A stretch of 64,000 nucleotides of DNA. It comes from Polaribacter sp. Q13. GTDB taxonomy: Bacteria > Bacteroidota > Bacteroidia > Flavobacteriales > Flavobacteriaceae. The stretch spans positions 1,198,001 to 1,262,000 of the forward strand of contig NZ_CP074436.1 of NCBI RefSeq assembly GCF_016858305.2. Reading direction: 5' to 3'. Below the pieces are notes generated by a model that was not told the origin of the DNA, did not search any database, and saw nothing but the letters and a program-made list of their open reading frames with translations. This document shows positions 63,010 to 64,000 of this stretch, one piece after another. Numbering within the stretch: the stretch's first letter is position 1; each line of letters starts with the position of its first letter. The translations under genes and the position numbers were made by a program.

Positions 63010-64000
63010 ATGAAAAAATATATAAAAACAATAAAAAATCTATTCGTTGTTATTTTGTTAACATCAGTAGTTACTTCTTGTACAAACGATTTAAATATTG
63101 TACCAGAAGATGATCAAACGGTTTTAAGCGAAGCACTTTTTGAAAATGAAAGCGCTTATTTAGAAGTATTAGCCGGAACTTATGCCAACTTATCTTTAAC
63201 CGGAGTTGATGGTCCAGAAAGTTCTAATATTAAAGGTTTAGATGCAGGTACTAGTCAATATGGTAGAACATTATTGTATTTGCAAACTCTTTCTGCAGAC
63301 CAAATGATTTGGTCTTATGAGAATGACCCTGGTACAAGAGAAATTCAACGTAATATTTGGACTGCACAAAATCCAGTAATATTAGGTATGTTTAGTAGAG
63401 CGATGGTAACCGTAGCATTTGCTAACAATTTCTTAAGAGAAACAACCCCAGAAAAATTAAATGCAAGAAACGTATCTGCCAATACAAAAGCAGACATTGT
63501 TACTTATAGAGCAGAAGCCCGTTTGTTAAGAGCTTTGTCTTATTATAACTTAATGGACTTGTACGGTAAAGCTCCTATGGTTATAGAAACTGACCCAATT
63601 GCTGGTTTTAATCCTCCGCAAGCGGATAGAGCGGAATTATTTACATTTATAGAAAGTGAATTATTAGCAATTGATGCAGATTTAATGGCTCCAAGAACTA
63701 ATCTACATGGTAGAGCAGACAAAGCAGTTGCGTGGATGATTTTAGCTAAAATATACTTAAATGCAGATGTTTATATTGGTGAGCCAAAATATACAGAATG
63801 TTTAGCTGAATGTACAAAAATTTTAGGTGGTGGATTTTCTTTAGCAACCAATTATACACATTTATTTATGGCAGATAACAACACGAACTCTGCTAATAAT
63901 GAAATTATTTTCCCCTTAATTTCAGATGGTTTAATCACACAGAACTACGGACCAACAACAGTAATGGTAAATGGTGAAATAGGGAGTTTAGAAGCAAACG
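63010..64000 (+). CDS. susD: SusD/RagB glycan-binding lipoprotein, partial (3' end outside window)
   Basis: The ATG at 63010 opens 330 codons to the right edge. A lipobox (TSVVTSC) predicts surface lipoprotein. RAEARLLRALSYYNLMDLYGKAPMV is the hallmark SusD TPR segment, and DKAVAWMILAKIYLN the next. It forms the lid of the SusC channel and binds the starch or maltodextrin ligand. Not interrupted within the window. Confidence 0.93.
   Translation, partial: MKKYIKTIKNLFVVILLTSVVTSCTNDLNIVPEDDQTVLSEALFENESAYLEVLAGTYANLSLTGVDGPESSNIKGLDAGTSQYGRTLLYLQTLSADQMIWSYENDPGTREIQRNIWTAQNPVILGMFSRAMVTVAFANNFLRETTPEKLNARNVSANTKADIVTYRAEARLLRALSYYNLMDLYGKAPMVIETDPIAGFNPPQADRAELFTFIESELLAIDADLMAPRTNLHGRADKAVAWMILAKIYLNADVYIGEPKYTECLAECTKILGGGFSLATNYTHLFMADNNTNSANNEIIFPLISDGLITQNYGPTTVMVNGEIGSLEAN

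Overview
AT-rich chromosomal DNA (about 30% G+C by eye) from a marine-type Flavobacteriia bacterium, most like Polaribacter, Tenacibaculum or a close relative. The evidence is a SusC/SusD pair, a UpxY-type antiterminator, a type IX secretion (T9SS) C-terminal sorting domain, TAnnTTTG promoter boxes and weak Shine-Dalgarno sequences. The genus is an inference from general character, not from a marker gene. Region 1 (1-15463, all minus strand) is a surface polysaccharide (O-antigen or capsule) operon. It is read from upxY through a Wzx flippase, about ten glycosyltransferases of several folds, hexapeptide acyltransferases, a Wzy-like polymerase and a DUF2264 protein, and it runs off the left edge inside a GT4 gene. 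Upstream of upxY (15464-16750) is a 1.3 kb gene-poor stretch holding two diverged direct copies of a leader-like sequence. Region 2 (16751-32863) starts with two small ORFs and then becomes the most unusual part. One arm (minus) encodes a response-regulator receiver fused to an ALG5/DPM1-like GT2, a half-length GT-like protein and ManA. The divergent arm (plus) encodes a GT-C-like 1029-aa membrane protein, an Ig-like periplasmic protein and a membrane-anchored clan GH-A hydrolase. These are followed by a GT4 and a 12-TM flippase (minus), a TPR plus outer-membrane beta-barrel protein (plus) and a T9SS-secreted protein (minus). The set resembles Pel/Psl/cellulose-type exopolysaccharide systems but has no c-di-GMP receptor; a receiver domain on the glycosyltransferase could take that role. 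Region 3 (32963-39203, one minus-strand operon) is a signalling cassette: CheY-like regulator, H-NOX haem sensor, PAS histidine kinase, FIST sensor, histidine kinase, Hpt and LytTR regulator. A perfect 12-bp direct repeat with 21-bp period, the geometry of LytTR sites, lies midway between the two divergent promoters of region 2. My working model is a nitric-oxide/FIST-responsive phosphorelay that controls a mannose- or glucose-linked exopolysaccharide both transcriptionally and, through the receiver domain, post-translationally. Region 4 (39388-43704) is a 2-keto-3-deoxygluconate operon (kdgK, a PPi-type phosphofructokinase, eda) with a divergent LacI regulator and palindromic operators. Region 5 (43785-45420) holds a peptidoglycan-binding-domain protein, a TPR protein and a structured intergenic element. 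Region 6 (45426-64000) is a maltodextrin/starch utilisation locus: three GH13, GH31, GH65 maltose phosphorylase, beta-phosphoglucomutase, an MFS maltose transporter, LacI, and divergent susC and susD (cut by the right edge). A RAYT-type Y1 transposase with its own flanking palindromes sits precisely in an intergenic gap of this operon. I saw no rRNA, tRNA or CRISPR.
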